A stretch of 64,000 bases of DNA, taken from positions 42,302,817 to 42,366,816 of the forward strand of contig CANTUZ010000008.1 in the NCBI GenBank assembly GCA_947846985.1, read 5' to 3'. Made by a program: the position numbers and the translations under genes. Numbering within the stretch: the stretch's first letter is position 1; every line of letters starts with the position of its first letter. Positions 48,181 to 59,375 of this stretch are shown one piece after another. The notes beneath the pieces were generated by a model. That model did not search any database. It was given only the letters and a program-made list of their open reading frames with translations, and was not told where the DNA came from. The DNA comes from Fratercula arctica. Lineage: Eukaryota > Chordata > Aves > Charadriiformes > Alcidae.

Positions 48181-48380
48181 TAATGCACTCTGCGTGTTTT
48201 CTGTATATTCCCACTAGTTGAAGAACAGTGTGCTGTGACAAAATCCGCCCAAACAATCTCTCTGCTAAGCAGAAACCTGCTCAATTTGAGCATGCTATTG
48301 CCCTAAGTTAAATTATCCAACGCTCATGTACTCCTCCACCCATGCACACTGTCCTGTGAGGGTAGGCTGGCTTAGGAGAA

Positions 48381-48469
48381 TTTTGGGTTTTCGTTTGGGT
48401 TTTTTTTTGTTTGGTGTTTTTTTTTGTTTGTTTGTTTGGTTTTTTTTTGTTTGTTTGGTTTTTTTTAAA
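48381..48469. repeat. T/G-rich low-complexity tract
   Basis: GTTT and GG units separate T runs of 8 to 10, ending GTTTGG-T8-AAA (48453-48469). It has the same composition and end word as the tracts at 9757 and 38178. Read on the minus strand it gives a meaningless lysine/asparagine-rich frame. Confidence 0.85.
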
Positions 48470-49818
48470 TCACTTGGGTCCCTTGGGACCTGGATGAGGT
48501 ACGGAGTTGGGTTTGTTGAGCCTAACACACTCACTGGTGCCTGTTGTCTGTGAAGCTCTCGGTAATAGACCTGTACAGAATTGGTTGTATAAACACACGT
48601 TGCATAAGGAGGGTAAACCGTGTTTTTCTTGGAAGAAGAGTGCTTATTCTGCTCAGCTCAGGCATGGTTGGGATAGTTAGGTTTGGTCCTTCGTTCTTAC
48701 AGGCTTTTTTTTTAAACAGGATGGTTAACTTGAACTCACCGCTCTGCTGTGTCTGTAGTCCAGACTAAAACTGTTTCAAATAAATAGTATGGAGAACAAT
48801 TTTTCAAACTTCTCAGTGTGGAAGAGCTAAATCATTGAGGAATGGGCTGTGTTGTTACTGCAGCATGTGGAGGGGAGAAGTTGGAATACAGTTAAGGTGT
48901 AGCTTGACCCCGTACAAGAAATGCACTGTTAAAACAAGCCCTTTCCCTGCTCCCCACAGCTGATGTAGTTAGTTGCAGAGATTTGAAGCATCCATGGACA
49001 AATCTTATTTTTGGGTGTGGAGAAACCCAAAAGGTTAAAACAAGCTTCTGCTGCCTACTAGACACCTTAAGGTGGCCCAGACACCTGCTGAGTGCTAGTA
49101 AATGTGACACTGGACCCACAGGAGACCTTCAGTGACAGGGGGAGGCCAGGCAAGACATCTGAGAGTATGTCAAACGTCCCTGCATGCTGATATCTGTGCA
49201 CCTGGGTATCACCTGACCTTCCCAAACCACATTGTCGCTGTGTCACAGAGCCACCTGGTTGCACCCACATGCCCTGGGTGGATGGAGGAGCCCCCGTGGG
49301 CTCCCTGCCCAAGGTCTCTGTGGAGGAGTGCTTGTACAGTGCTTTCCCCTTGGATTTGTTTTCTTGTATGTCAGCTGTAAATGCCACAGGACAGAGGGAT
49401 CTTCCTGCATGTAGATGCATGCCTACCAAACAGCTCGCTGCTGCTGGCATCCCGGGACCAGGATCCAGCCCTGCTCTGCCCTCCTCATGAGTGCCACTAC
49501 ATGGTAGGACTCTTCCACCTTCCTTTCTTCCCCTGGCGCAGGACTGGGCTCAGTCTGTGAGGCTGAGACTCGCAGACCGTGGGAGCTCAGAAATTACACT
49601 GAAACTGGGGAAGTATTCTGATTTTTTTAAAAAAATAAAATTTGTTTCAATTGGGTTTTATAACCCATCCTTATGATCTGTCACAAGCATTTTATTTAAT
49701 AATCTTAAAGAAACAATGATGGAGAAGAGATACTCTCCAGTTTTACAAGGGAATTACAAGAGTAATCCCTGAAAAAAATTGTTTGCGTGTGTGTACCTAT
49801 AAATAAATTTTCATGATA

Positions 49819-49835
49819 ATGTATAATTTATACAT
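49819..49835. repeat. AT-rich perfect palindrome (8-bp arms)
   Basis: ATGTATAA (49819-49826), a central T, then TTATACAT (49828-49835). It is short and AT-rich, so chance is plausible. Confidence 0.6.
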
Positions 49836-51311
49836 GACTACATACATTCACTGCAGGATTTATAGCATTTTGTTAGTAACTGTGTTGAACAACCTTTAAG
49901 TTGTGCTGACAACTTACTGCCAGATAAGTAGATATGCTTATGATTTAAAGGCACCATGAGCTGAATGAGAACTGGGGAGCTCAGCAGAGGGAGAGGGGAT
50001 GTCGGCTGTGAACGCGGTGTGTCTTTTGTTAGGGTGGATGCGTTCATGAGATGAGGGGCCTGGGGTAAAAGACTGTCCCTCTTCAGCACTGTGGTCTTAC
50101 AGCCAGCCCTTCCCAGGAAACTTTTTTTAAGATGGCGTGGTTTTTGTTTTGTTTTTAGTACTGGAGAATAACCGCTTTACAATAGCAAGTCAGTGCCCAC
50201 TGTGAGGTAGGGGCAGGTTACTGGGCAGGCTCAGACCCAGAGGCTCACCTGCTGCAGCACAACGGGGGGGCAGGCTTGGCAAGCTGCGAGAGTACCTTCC
50301 TCCCTCGTCTTCTGGTGAGAATGAGGATAAGAGACAATGGAAGCAATAGTAATACTTAATTAAAAGATATGTTGTTGGTCCCCTGTGTATATTTGCCGCT
50401 GTGTGTAATGTAATTAGCATTACTTTAAAGATGCATGGAAAAATACCTGCTCCTTTGGGGACCTGGTAAGCAGCTAAAGGACTGTGTGTGCAATGCCACC
50501 TCCTCTATTTTTATGAAGTAGCTAAATGGAAAATAAGCGTGAAGCAGAGCAGGAAAGCTCGTTAGGTTGTATAGCACCGGTCCATACAAAGTGGGTTGTA
50601 TTTGTCTGTGTTGGAGTCAGGGGGCAGTCTGTAGTCTTCTCCCCACATCAGCTGTCTTGGATGATCTTTGGCCACGCCAGGTTCTGTGACCATGGTGGCA
50701 GGGTGGATCCTAGAGTCCCCTGGGTGCTGGCCCTGTTCCTAAGTGAGCCAGCGCAACCCTCCGGCTGCTGCGTCCTGCCTTGCCACAGTGCCTCTGGGAC
50801 GGCAGGGCAAGATGCCCCAGCTCTTCCAGTCATCAGGAGATGGCATAGGAAACTTGCTGGGTGCTCTCCCTTGTCTTTAGCAGATAAGCTAAAACGCAGG
50901 ATGAAAGAGAGGGAATGGGGCCACAAGAAAAGCGAGGGAGACTTGCATGCTGCTGCTGTATGGTCCTTAGGCTCTCAGTGTGTTTTCACCCTTCAAATGT
51001 ATGAGTAGGCCAAGTGTACCACTGACAGGTGAGGTCTTCTGCACAGACTTTATGGCTGCAAATTTATTTTACGTATTTTTGAGAAGTTTCTGCAATTGTG
51101 TCATTGCATAGGTCTTACAGAAACCGTGAACCCCAGCAAACATAACTCTCGTGCTCCTCAGCTTTGTTAATGGAGCCTCTTGTGTAGCTCTCAAAGGAAG
51201 GTATTCACTTTAATTGCAGATATTGTACCATTCCAACATCTTTGTATTATCTTTGCTTAGTTTAGCCCTCGGAGGTTTGTAATTCCTCACTCTGCTTGCA
51301 TGAGAGGTATT

Positions 51312-51329
51312 AAAAAAAAAAAAAAAAAA
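51312..51329. repeat. Poly-A tract (A18)
   Basis: Eighteen A in a row sit within otherwise complex sequence. No retroposed gene or SINE is visible to its left, and no target duplication could be identified. Confidence 0.9.
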
Positions 51330-53675
51330 GTGTTATTCCTAGCTCTGCATGAGATCTCCTTGTTTATGAAATTGTACCAGCTTGAGACACAATTACCACA
51401 AATAATTGCCAAGAACACTTGCTTCAAAATCTAAACTTAACTTTCTGGTTATTGTTATCAATGCTTTTTACAAACTGAGATTGGCTATTTAAGGCTGGAT
51501 ATTGTGTTCTTATACTTGGTAATCAGGCACTGAGACTGTGCGCTACAGTAAGATTTTATTATCCTTAAGTGGCATTTTATTTAATCAAAGGGATGAGAGG
51601 AGGAAGGTTCTGGTCCTTCAGGTGATGGGGACAAAGAGTTTGGGAGTCGCTTCAGCCTTACCACCCTGCCGGGGAGGTGGACAAAAAAAAAAGGCTGGAA
51701 ACATCTGCCCTTTCTGACAAAGGAAAGGTAAGAAGGTGTGGTCCTGTCATGTGAAACCTTCTTTAAGTTATTTCTTTGCTGCACCTGGTGCTGTTGTGTT
51801 GCCCCATTAGTGCTACGGCTGCCTTGTCCCTTTGCTGCGTGATGGGTGACACGCGGGCCCTCCTTTGGCAGTGCTTGTGCCGGGCTGCAGGAGCGCTGGT
51901 GTGTCAGCGTGAAGGGCTAACGCTGCGTATCGCATGCCACGTGGCAAAGTTGCTTTCGCTTCTTTTAGTGTACTTCTCTTCAAAAACTTAATGTCATGTA
52001 TAAATAGACATTTTTCAGATTTTTATCAAAATAAGAAGTAAATTACTATAAGCAAGCAAAAATTCTGGGGTGTTGTTTTGGAAGAAAATTGTAGGGGTTT
52101 CATTGACAAACAGTGAAATACTTTTCCTCTTTCATCAAAATGTATCTCAGGGCTGCGGGGGTGGTGTGAGGGTAAGAAATGGAAAGTATAGAAAGGGCTT
52201 CCCATTAAACCCACTCCCTTGAGAAACAGAGGACGTCACAAACGATGCTACGAATAAGTGCGGGGTCATGCCAGTTAAACCCACCCGCTCAGATGAGAAG
52301 CTAGCCTTAGCTGAGCATCTGGGGGGCGCGTCCCTGCTCTTTGCAGAGGTCCGATGTGAAAGGCTCTGCCGCGCAGGCCAGGCGCTCGCCTGCTGCCCTG
52401 TGCGCTTGGGAGATCAGCAAACGGCTGAATAATGCTGCACTGTGCTCTTTCCCAGGTTTCTGGCAGGGAATCAGCATCTCAAAGAGTTCATGGCTTTAAT
52501 CTCAATAGCATTTTGTTATCGTTTTCCCCAATGGTTGGTGTATGCTTTTATTTTTAGATAACGGGTGCTGGTGGGGCTGTTTTTCCCACCACTCCCTTCC
52601 CTCAGGAAAACCTTTTGGCTTGTCAAAACTGCCGTTAAAACCAGGGTTGACTGTTTCCCATGAAAGGGAATTTGCCCTGAGCTGTTATTGATGAGTGAAG
52701 TCGTCATTGGAAACGTGGGATTTTAGGGAGAATGCTGATGAAAGTCAAGGAGATTGGGAGAAATACTGACTGCCAGGGATGGTCAGGTTGCTTTGCTGCG
52801 TGCCGGGGAATCTGGCTTCTATGAAAGGCGGTGGTTGCTTGTCCTGCCATCGCAGCTCCTGCTGCTTGAGGAAAGGGTAGGATGCTGTGATGATAGAAGT
52901 GTCTGTAATTTTAAACAAACATGAAGCAGAATAACTGCTTTTTTATTTTAAATTTACTTCCAAGATACCACACGTGAGCTTTTAAACTGTGCAAAATCAT
53001 TGTGTAAGCCGCTGCTTTGTCATCCCAAAGCATCAGGTCTAATATTCAGATGCCGAGTGTCTGTGGATTCCCCTAACTCCAGCTGGAGTTTATTTCCTCT
53101 TAAAATCAATGGTGTGATGTTTTGCATTCCTAAAGCCCAAACTCCAGGAACTGTGTGATTTATGAGAATTTCAGCTTTGATAAAAAGAAAATCAGAGAAA
53201 CAGGAAAATATTAAATGTAGAAAACAAGCCAAGGTAAACTCCAGCTTTTATTTTTACATATATCTATATATCTGTGTGCAAGTGTGTTTAACGTAAATGA
53301 TTCTGAGCAAGTCCATTCCATGATTTTTGGATGCCTGTGTGGTCAAATTAAAACCGTAACAAGCTCCCATTATAAAATGCAGTGCAGCTATTCACTGAAA
53401 AAGCTGTTTTCCCGTTAGAAAATATATTCTCTTGTATGTCTGTCTACAGATATTTCACTGAGTACAATTCCAGGACAGATGTTCTTTTTCTCTCACAAAT
53501 AAAACGTCGAGATGCAGCGGGATGTCCTTAAAAACAATTCCTTTGTAAAGAATAACTAACTGAATTTACTGCAGAAAAGCATTACTTACTGTCAGAAATA
53601 GGGCAGATCTTTAGATGCGTGCGTTTGGTTGCTGAGGTAATTGAGAAAACGAAAGGATGATGCCATTTGGCACCA

Positions 53676-53775
53676 AACGCCCGCTCGTGCGTGGGGCTGG
53701 TGCCTCGTGCAGCCTTCGCGGAAGTCCCTGGGAAGGGCCGGGGCCGGGGTACCCGCAGGGCCGGACTCCGCACGC
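53676..53775. other. CpG-dense islet
   Basis: Roughly 13 CpG dinucleotides occur in about 100 bases (CGCCCGCTCGTGCGTG, TTCGCGG, GGGCCGGGGCCGGGG, CCGCACGC), inside DNA that is otherwise CpG-poor. The doubled GGCCGGGG words resemble SP1/KLF-type boxes. The islet is too short for a classical CpG island. It could be an unmethylated enhancer or promoter core, or a locally GC-biased patch. No first exon or start is visible beside it. Confidence 0.55.
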
Positions 53776-55004
53776 ACAGTTCCTTCTGTGTTGCTTTCGG
53801 AGTTCCCTTGAGTGAACAACAGTCACTTGAGTTGTTCTGTTTGGAACTGGAGATGAGTTAACAAGTAATTTATTAACTGAATGGTTTTCTCCACTTTTAA
53901 AAACTTGCTTTATGCCTACGCACGTCTGGCCCCTGCCAGCTCCAAGGCATTTGTACGTCTGTAAACATGTGAGAGGCTCCCAGAAATCAAGGGCACCACT
54001 CACGTGCTTTGCGTGTTTACAGGACCAAGACCTTAAAGAAAACTTGGTCTAAATAAGAAACAAGTGTCTGAGGCTGCTGCTTCTGTGAGTGATCCCGTTG
54101 TATTGGGTAGGAGCTTTATATGGACATTACTGCAGGGTGAGGCTCTAAACAGAGGGAGGAAGGAGTCAGGCTGGTGTGCTCAACAGTAGCATTTGATTTG
54201 GGATGACCTCATCTGCGGGCACCCACCTTGGAGCTCCTGTGAGCATACCGAGAACCAAACCTTCAGCCTCCCTAATGCATACGACCCTAAGGATTGCGGA
54301 TCAGTAACTGTGTCTGGAAATGGTAGCCGAAAGAAAACGGAGATGGGGAAGAAAAAGAAAGAAAGAAATGCCAGGAAGAAAGAGTGCAAAGGCTAGCAGG
54401 AGTAGATAGTTTTAGATGGAGATTGAAATAAGTGATGGACAGTTTTCCCTATTTTTACACAAGCTCTTCATCAGTGTAATAACGCGACTGGTGTGGCATG
54501 GCCTTTAGCTGGAGTGGGCTGGCAGGGAGCCACTGAGCCTCACTTGTTTTTGCTTTGACAGCACAATGTCAAAGGACGCGGTGGCTCATCGCTGTAAATC
54601 TCGCTGCTATTTATCCTGCACCACCGTGCGCAAGTCTTCAGGCAGAAGTTATCTTTCATAAGCAGTTTTTTATATACTGACCAATAGTCCATAGGGTCTG
54701 AGCACGATCTCTTCCATCTCTAGTCAACATCAAAAGAAGGTCCCAGTGTGATGAATAGGGATTTTTCCTTCTGCCGCTGTGGTTAGGGGCATAGCGATGG
54801 GAAAGCAGAGCACAGTTCAAAGATCTGCGTTACTGAAAATGCGTTGTAATGCTTTATTCATGTCTTCGATACTGCCTGACAGAAGGCAAATTTATTTGTT
54901 CTGTTGCCTGGCTGTGATAGAGAGCGTAAGTCCTAGAGTAAGCAAGATAAGTAGTTTGCAGAGATGCTGTTAAAGCCTTTACCTGTAGTTTTTGGGCTGC
55001 GGAA
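53776..55004. other. Noncoding unique sequence, no gene seen
   Basis: No gene is supported. A purine-rich stretch lies at about 54330-54390 and yields a lysine/arginine-rich chance frame. Nothing else stands out. Confidence 0.6.
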
Positions 55005-55110
55005 TGACAGAAATGACCCTAGAGGGGCCCTTTGGAGGTCACCCAGCTCAAGCTTCTGCTCCAGGGGAGCCCCCAGCACTGGAACAGGTTATTTTTGCTG
55101 GTTCAAGGAG
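55005..55110 (-). mobile_element. Possible decayed CR1 fragment
   Basis: GAATGACAGAAATGACCC, then CTTTGGAGGTCACCCAGCTC, and CTGCTCCAGGGG...GGAACAGGTT, resemble the reverse-oriented 3' UTR of older avian CR1 subfamilies, where 'GGAGGTCATCTGGTCCAACC' and 'CCTGCTCAAGCAGGGTC' occur in that order (from memory). The terminal TTCTATGAT repeat is not preserved. The assignment is tentative. Confidence 0.4.
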
Positions 55111-57544
55111 TGTTGCTGCACCCAGGGATGGGGTCCTTCTTCCTTTTGGGGAAGGTAGATGTGCGTGGCTGGTTGCCTCCTCTCCACCAGCACAGGGAGC
55201 CCCACAGACAGCTTGGTGGCCCCAGCAGCCCTCCAGCCCTTCTCTGTGGTGCTGCTGCTCCACTGGTCACTGCATGGTGTTAGTTTGCAGCCCCAGGCAG
55301 AAATTGGCCCATTTCCTTATCAGACCCCGCTAGGTTTCTGATGGGCCCCATCCTCGGGTTTGCCGGGGTCCCTCTAGTGTTCGGTTCTAGCTGCTTCTTA
55401 GGTTGTCACCTCCCGTGGTGTACTGGCACCCGCAGATTTGTGGAGGGTGTGCTCACTGTCAGCACACGTGTCACTGATGATGGCTCCACTATTGACCCAA
55501 TTTCCTCCTCGTCCTTCACTGCTTGGAGACGGATGCCAGGAGGATGGGCTGCCAGGGGACTCACCCAGCGCTCCCCGTGCCCTCCCGTCCCTAAGGGTGG
55601 GGGCAGCATCAGCCCTTCCTCACATGTCAGGGGCCTCCCCTGAATCACCAGTTTTTCACAGATGATTTTCCCATTTTCAGTTTTACAGGTTTGGATTTAG
55701 TCTTTTTTTTTTTTGTTGAGTAAGTGATGTGACACATACACAGAAGATATATTACAAGCCGTAAGATTTTACGGTATATCAGGAATGGAAGCAAGCAGAT
55801 CTAGCTGTTGGCAGCAAGTATTAAAAATGAAGCAGGTTTAGAGAGGATTATTTCTGCCTTTTCATTTGGAGAAATAATCTCCATTTAAAAGTTAGTTACT
55901 AATATGCCCCATGACTATACATTCATCTTTACCCCTAATAATGGATTTTATCATTAATACGCATGAATTTTCACTTATGTTATAATCCAATCAGCAGCAG
56001 ATCAGGGACTCTCGGAAACTTTGCTGTTGAGTAAGACGGCTCCAACATAGTGAAGCGAGTTTAAATTTTGTTACACTATCTGTTACAGCAGAAGCTGCCT
56101 TTTGATGTATAATCTGTGTTTTCATATCTACAGTGTAGATATGTGGAATGAAGTATTTAAATAGCCTGTGGGTATTTAAATACCCTGTGGGGAAACTCGG
56201 CGGTTGGGGATTTGTTGGGTATGGGGAAGGCACCGATGCAGGGGTGATGGGTAACAGGGCTTTGGGGACATAAAGTAGACCACAGTCGAGCCAGAGACTT
56301 CTGGAAAGGAGAGTGCTCTCTTGCCCTTGATTTGGCTTATCTTGTAATTGCAAACATGTCCTTGGATTATCTGCATACCTGCCATGAGCTGCTCTTGAAC
56401 CTCAGGGTCTTTTACAAGCACTACTGGAAAATTGAGTGCTTGCTTGAGTGGCACAAAAATGTTACGGAAGCATCGTTCCTTCTGGTGTGGCGTGGCCAGC
56501 ATTGGCCACACAGGGCCAGCAGAGCTGCTGTCCTCCAGCTGGCAGGGACAGGCCTGTGGGAGGTCGTGTTTGTAAAGCCGCAGGCAGGGTCCTTGGCTGG
56601 ATGAGGTGGTTTCAGTGTGAACAGACATTTGGATGGCTTTTTCTCCTCCCAATTTGATATCAACAAGGTTTTTGTGTTGGTTTTGGCTTGCTTCTTTTTT
56701 TTTTTTCTAGCGTTGATGATGTATCATAGACATTTTGTGTTTTTAATGGAGTTTGTTTTCACTATGAATTTTTCCCAGTAGAAACCCCTCCTCGATCTGG
56801 GTTTGTCAGCCTTATTTTCATTTATGCTCAACTAAGATTTTTTTTTTTTTTTAATAAATGCAAAATGATACTAAAGATACCTGCAACTTTGGGGTGGTAG
56901 TTTTTTCCTTGACGTGACTCTCTTTCTCCCCAGTGTTATAGTTTTCAGTAAGTCATTAAAATCAATTCAGGCTTCACCTATTGACACAACAGCCTGAAAC
57001 TGCATTTCTTTTTCCTCTGTTTCTGCCACTGGCATTTCTGATGTTTGGACGTTGAAGTGCAGCTGGTAGAATAGACAAAGCTCACGTGCCCACCCCGTTG
57101 GGAAGCTGAGGAAAGCCCTGGGAGCAGGGCTCATCCCAAGCAATGAAGGGATACTGCTGTTCCTTATGGTTTCCAGCAGTTCAGACATAGCGTGCACTCA
57201 GGAGCCACGTAATGCTTCGAATTGTGGTTCATTAAGTGGTGATAGAGGGGAGGAGTAAATGCCATTCAAAGAAATATCCCCTTTTATTAGGGCCTGTCCT
57301 TTCTGACCCTGAATTAAGCCGACGGGGACCCATGCAGAGCCAGGTACGAAGCTTGTTCCCTCCTGCTTTGCCCACTGGGCAGGGAAGTGTTGCTGGCATG
57401 GGGCAGACATGGTAGCAAACACTCTAGCCTGCGATAAAGCACAGGAGGTCACGATTTCCTGGAGTGTGGCACTTTCTACCTTAAAATTGTCTGGGTTGGA
57501 AGCGGAAGGGAAGAGCCCAGTGCTTTGCTTTCTATCCACCTCCT
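55111..57544. other. Noncoding unique sequence, no gene seen
   Basis: No gene is supported. The GC-rich stretch 55111-55640 contains many overlapping frames without domains. From 55870 to 55995 the DNA is TAAT-rich (CCCCTAATAATGGATTTTATCATTAATACG). The 158-codon frame at 56176-56652 (minus) is mirrored by plus-strand frames. T runs occur near 56696-56708 and 56840-56852. Confidence 0.6.
56123..56191. repeat. 21-bp palindrome followed by a 19-bp tandem duplication
   Basis: CATATCTACA (56123-56132), central G, TGTAGATATG (56134-56143) is a perfect inverted repeat. Ten bases on, TATTTAAATAGCCTGTGGG (56154-56172) is repeated head to tail as TATTTAAATACCCTGTGGG (56173-56191) with a single change. 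TATTTAAATA is itself a palindrome and MEF2/TATA-like. Confidence 0.85.
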
Positions 57545-57960
57545 GCATAGCGCGCAGGGGGAACCCCCCCCACCGCTGCTTCGTTAATGGATTTGCATCT
57601 TATTCAAAGGCACGGGCAGGTGGGCTATCCATCACTGCCACCTTTCATTACAGCTCTCCGGCCAGCAGTGTGCTTGCCACGGTCACTGCCTCTCCCATCG
57701 CCCACTGCCACAGTTTAATTGGCCCCGCAGAGCTATTTGCCGGCCCTGGCAGGCCCGCAAGATTTCAGTGCTGATTTTGCCTTTTCTCTTTCTTATTATT
57801 CCTTAGGCAGAGGCTAACATTTGGGTCTCTGTTCTCCCCAGTTTTTATGCCCTCTTGTGCTGAGCTAGCAATTTAAGGTCATTTTATTTTTATTTATACC
57901 CATGGCCTTGGCTTTATCAAGTTGCTCTCTGTTGTTACTGACTAATGGCTTGGGTAGAAG
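57545..57960. promoter_or_regulatory. Candidate POU/TCF-type enhancer-like element
   Basis: The octamer ATTTGCAT (57591-57598) is separated by four bases from TTCAAAGG (57603-57610), the reverse of the TCF/LEF word CCTTTGAA. Non-repetitive sequence follows with GTTTAATTGGCC (about 57712-57723), AATTTAAGGTCATTTTATTTTTATTTAT (quoted as AATTTAAGGTCA plus TTTTATTTTTATTTAT, about 57870-57896) and CCATGGCC. Of all segments in the window this one looks most like a conserved developmental enhancer. That is inference from word arrangement and complexity only. Confidence 0.3.
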
Positions 57961-59277
57961 CGTTGTCAGGTCTTAAGGGAGCTTATTGTGTATTAGTTGC
58001 ACAGCATGAATAGCTGGATGTCCCATTTACTTCTTGCATACGGGTTCTGCTTTAAAGCCACCAATGCCTAAAGAGTGCCATCAGGTGCAAAGCCGGTACC
58101 AGACCTTCCTTGTAGGTAGGCATCTGCTTCCCCGGCTCTGGGATTCAGGCAGCGTATGTGTGCTAGGACATAAATGGAAAACATCGTGAGCCTGAAGTGA
58201 GAATCAGTTAAGTATCCAGCTGTACAGAAAGCTAATCGAAGAGGGCTTTGGGGAACTTGTCCTACCAAAAGGTTCTCTTATAGCTCCTGTTGAGGGTCCT
58301 GGCCTGGAGGGGTAGGGGGGTGAGGGTTTCTGTTCGTACAGAATAACCTACAGTATCTTGGGAACGAAAAAGAAAACTAAATCCCCTGCTAAATTATGAA
58401 AGTCTAAAGGTGTGTGCTGAAATGTTGATAGTGCCACAGGAGCTTGGGGCAAAGATTAGAATTAGGGATTTACCAGGTCACGTAACGCGATGCTCCTTTT
58501 CGATTGCTTGTGCCATGTTAATGCCTTTTAGTTCATAGCATTCAAAGCCCTTAAAGGTGCCTTACGGTGAGGGACCCGGACTTACAAATAGGCGAGCAGT
58601 GCTAAAGTCAGATGGACTTGTGCCATTTTACACAATGGGGTCAAAATTGCACGCTCTGAGAGCGTTTAGAAGAAAGTGAAAATAAACCTACTGAATATTT
58701 GGATAAACCTGTAGCTGTTCAAAATGGCAATGGCTTGATTATTTGCCTTTGTCTAGTTAAATGCTGGGGGTTTTTTTTAAATCTTTTGCTACCAAATGAC
58801 TGATCTCCAAGCGACTTACAGTAAAAAATACATATTTAATTTGGAAAAAGTCTTGCAGGGAGGAATGTATTTTTGCTGGTTTGCACAATAAAAGGGCAAA
58901 CCACTTTTCCTGCCTGATTTTTTTATTTTTTTTTGAATTGGAAAAGGCAGCTTTCAAAGACAGAAAATTGTCATTTTGCCATGAAAGGCTGTTTTTGCTG
59001 ACACAATTGGTAGTTTAGCTCAGCTTTAATTTCCTATTCTAAATATGTTGTAAGATTATAGGGTACATCCCGAGAAATATTCAGCATTTTTTTCCCCTTT
59101 GAATTGCTTAAAAATTAAGAGAATGATTATGAACGTGGCATAAGTCTATGCAAGATGTATTTTTTTCCTCTCCTTGACATTCAGTGTGTGCGCTCTTGGG
59201 ATGATGTTTTATTACAGGACATTGATTCCAAGGAGATATTTTAAGTACATTAGGAAGGAATTGAAAAGTAAATGTAA
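57961..59277. other. Noncoding unique sequence, no gene seen
   Basis: No gene, RNA or mobile element is visible. T runs lie near 58769-58777 and 58919-58933. Confidence 0.6.
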
Positions 59278-59375
59278 GGCCGGAGTCTCAATTGGTGTAA
59301 ATCAATGTCACTCTGTTGAAGTCAGTAAAGCCATGCCAATTTATCCCAGCTGGAGATGTGCCCTATGGTTATTTT
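59278..59375. mobile_element. Possible ancient palindromic sauropsid repeat
   Basis: CAATTGGTGTAAATCAATGT ... GTTGAAGTCAGTAAAGCC ... CCAATTTATCCCAGCTGG ... GTGCCCTATGG has the order and imperfect palindromy of an old interspersed repeat I recall from turtles, crocodilians and birds. In that repeat TTGGTGTAAATC and its complement GATTTACACCA flank a CATTGAAGTCAATG core. I cannot give its name. It is strongly diverged, so it would be an ancient insertion. Confidence 0.45.

Larger units (their letters stand above)
48470..53675. other. Noncoding unique sequence, no gene seen
   Basis: No gene is supported. Items noted are an AT palindrome at 49819-49835, an 18-A run at 51312-51329, a GC-rich patch at about 52320-52410 with several CpGs, and short TATATC repeats at about 53258-53272. 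The 160-codon frame at 50526-51008 is mirrored by an opposite-strand frame and has no domain. Confidence 0.6.

Noticed and set aside
50526..51008. 160-codon plus-strand open frame
   Set aside because: It is mirrored by a 92-codon frame on the opposite strand and has no domain or signal.
56176..56652. 158-codon minus-strand open frame
   Set aside because: It overlaps plus-strand frames and its upstream end has no promoter or splice acceptor; no domain recognised.
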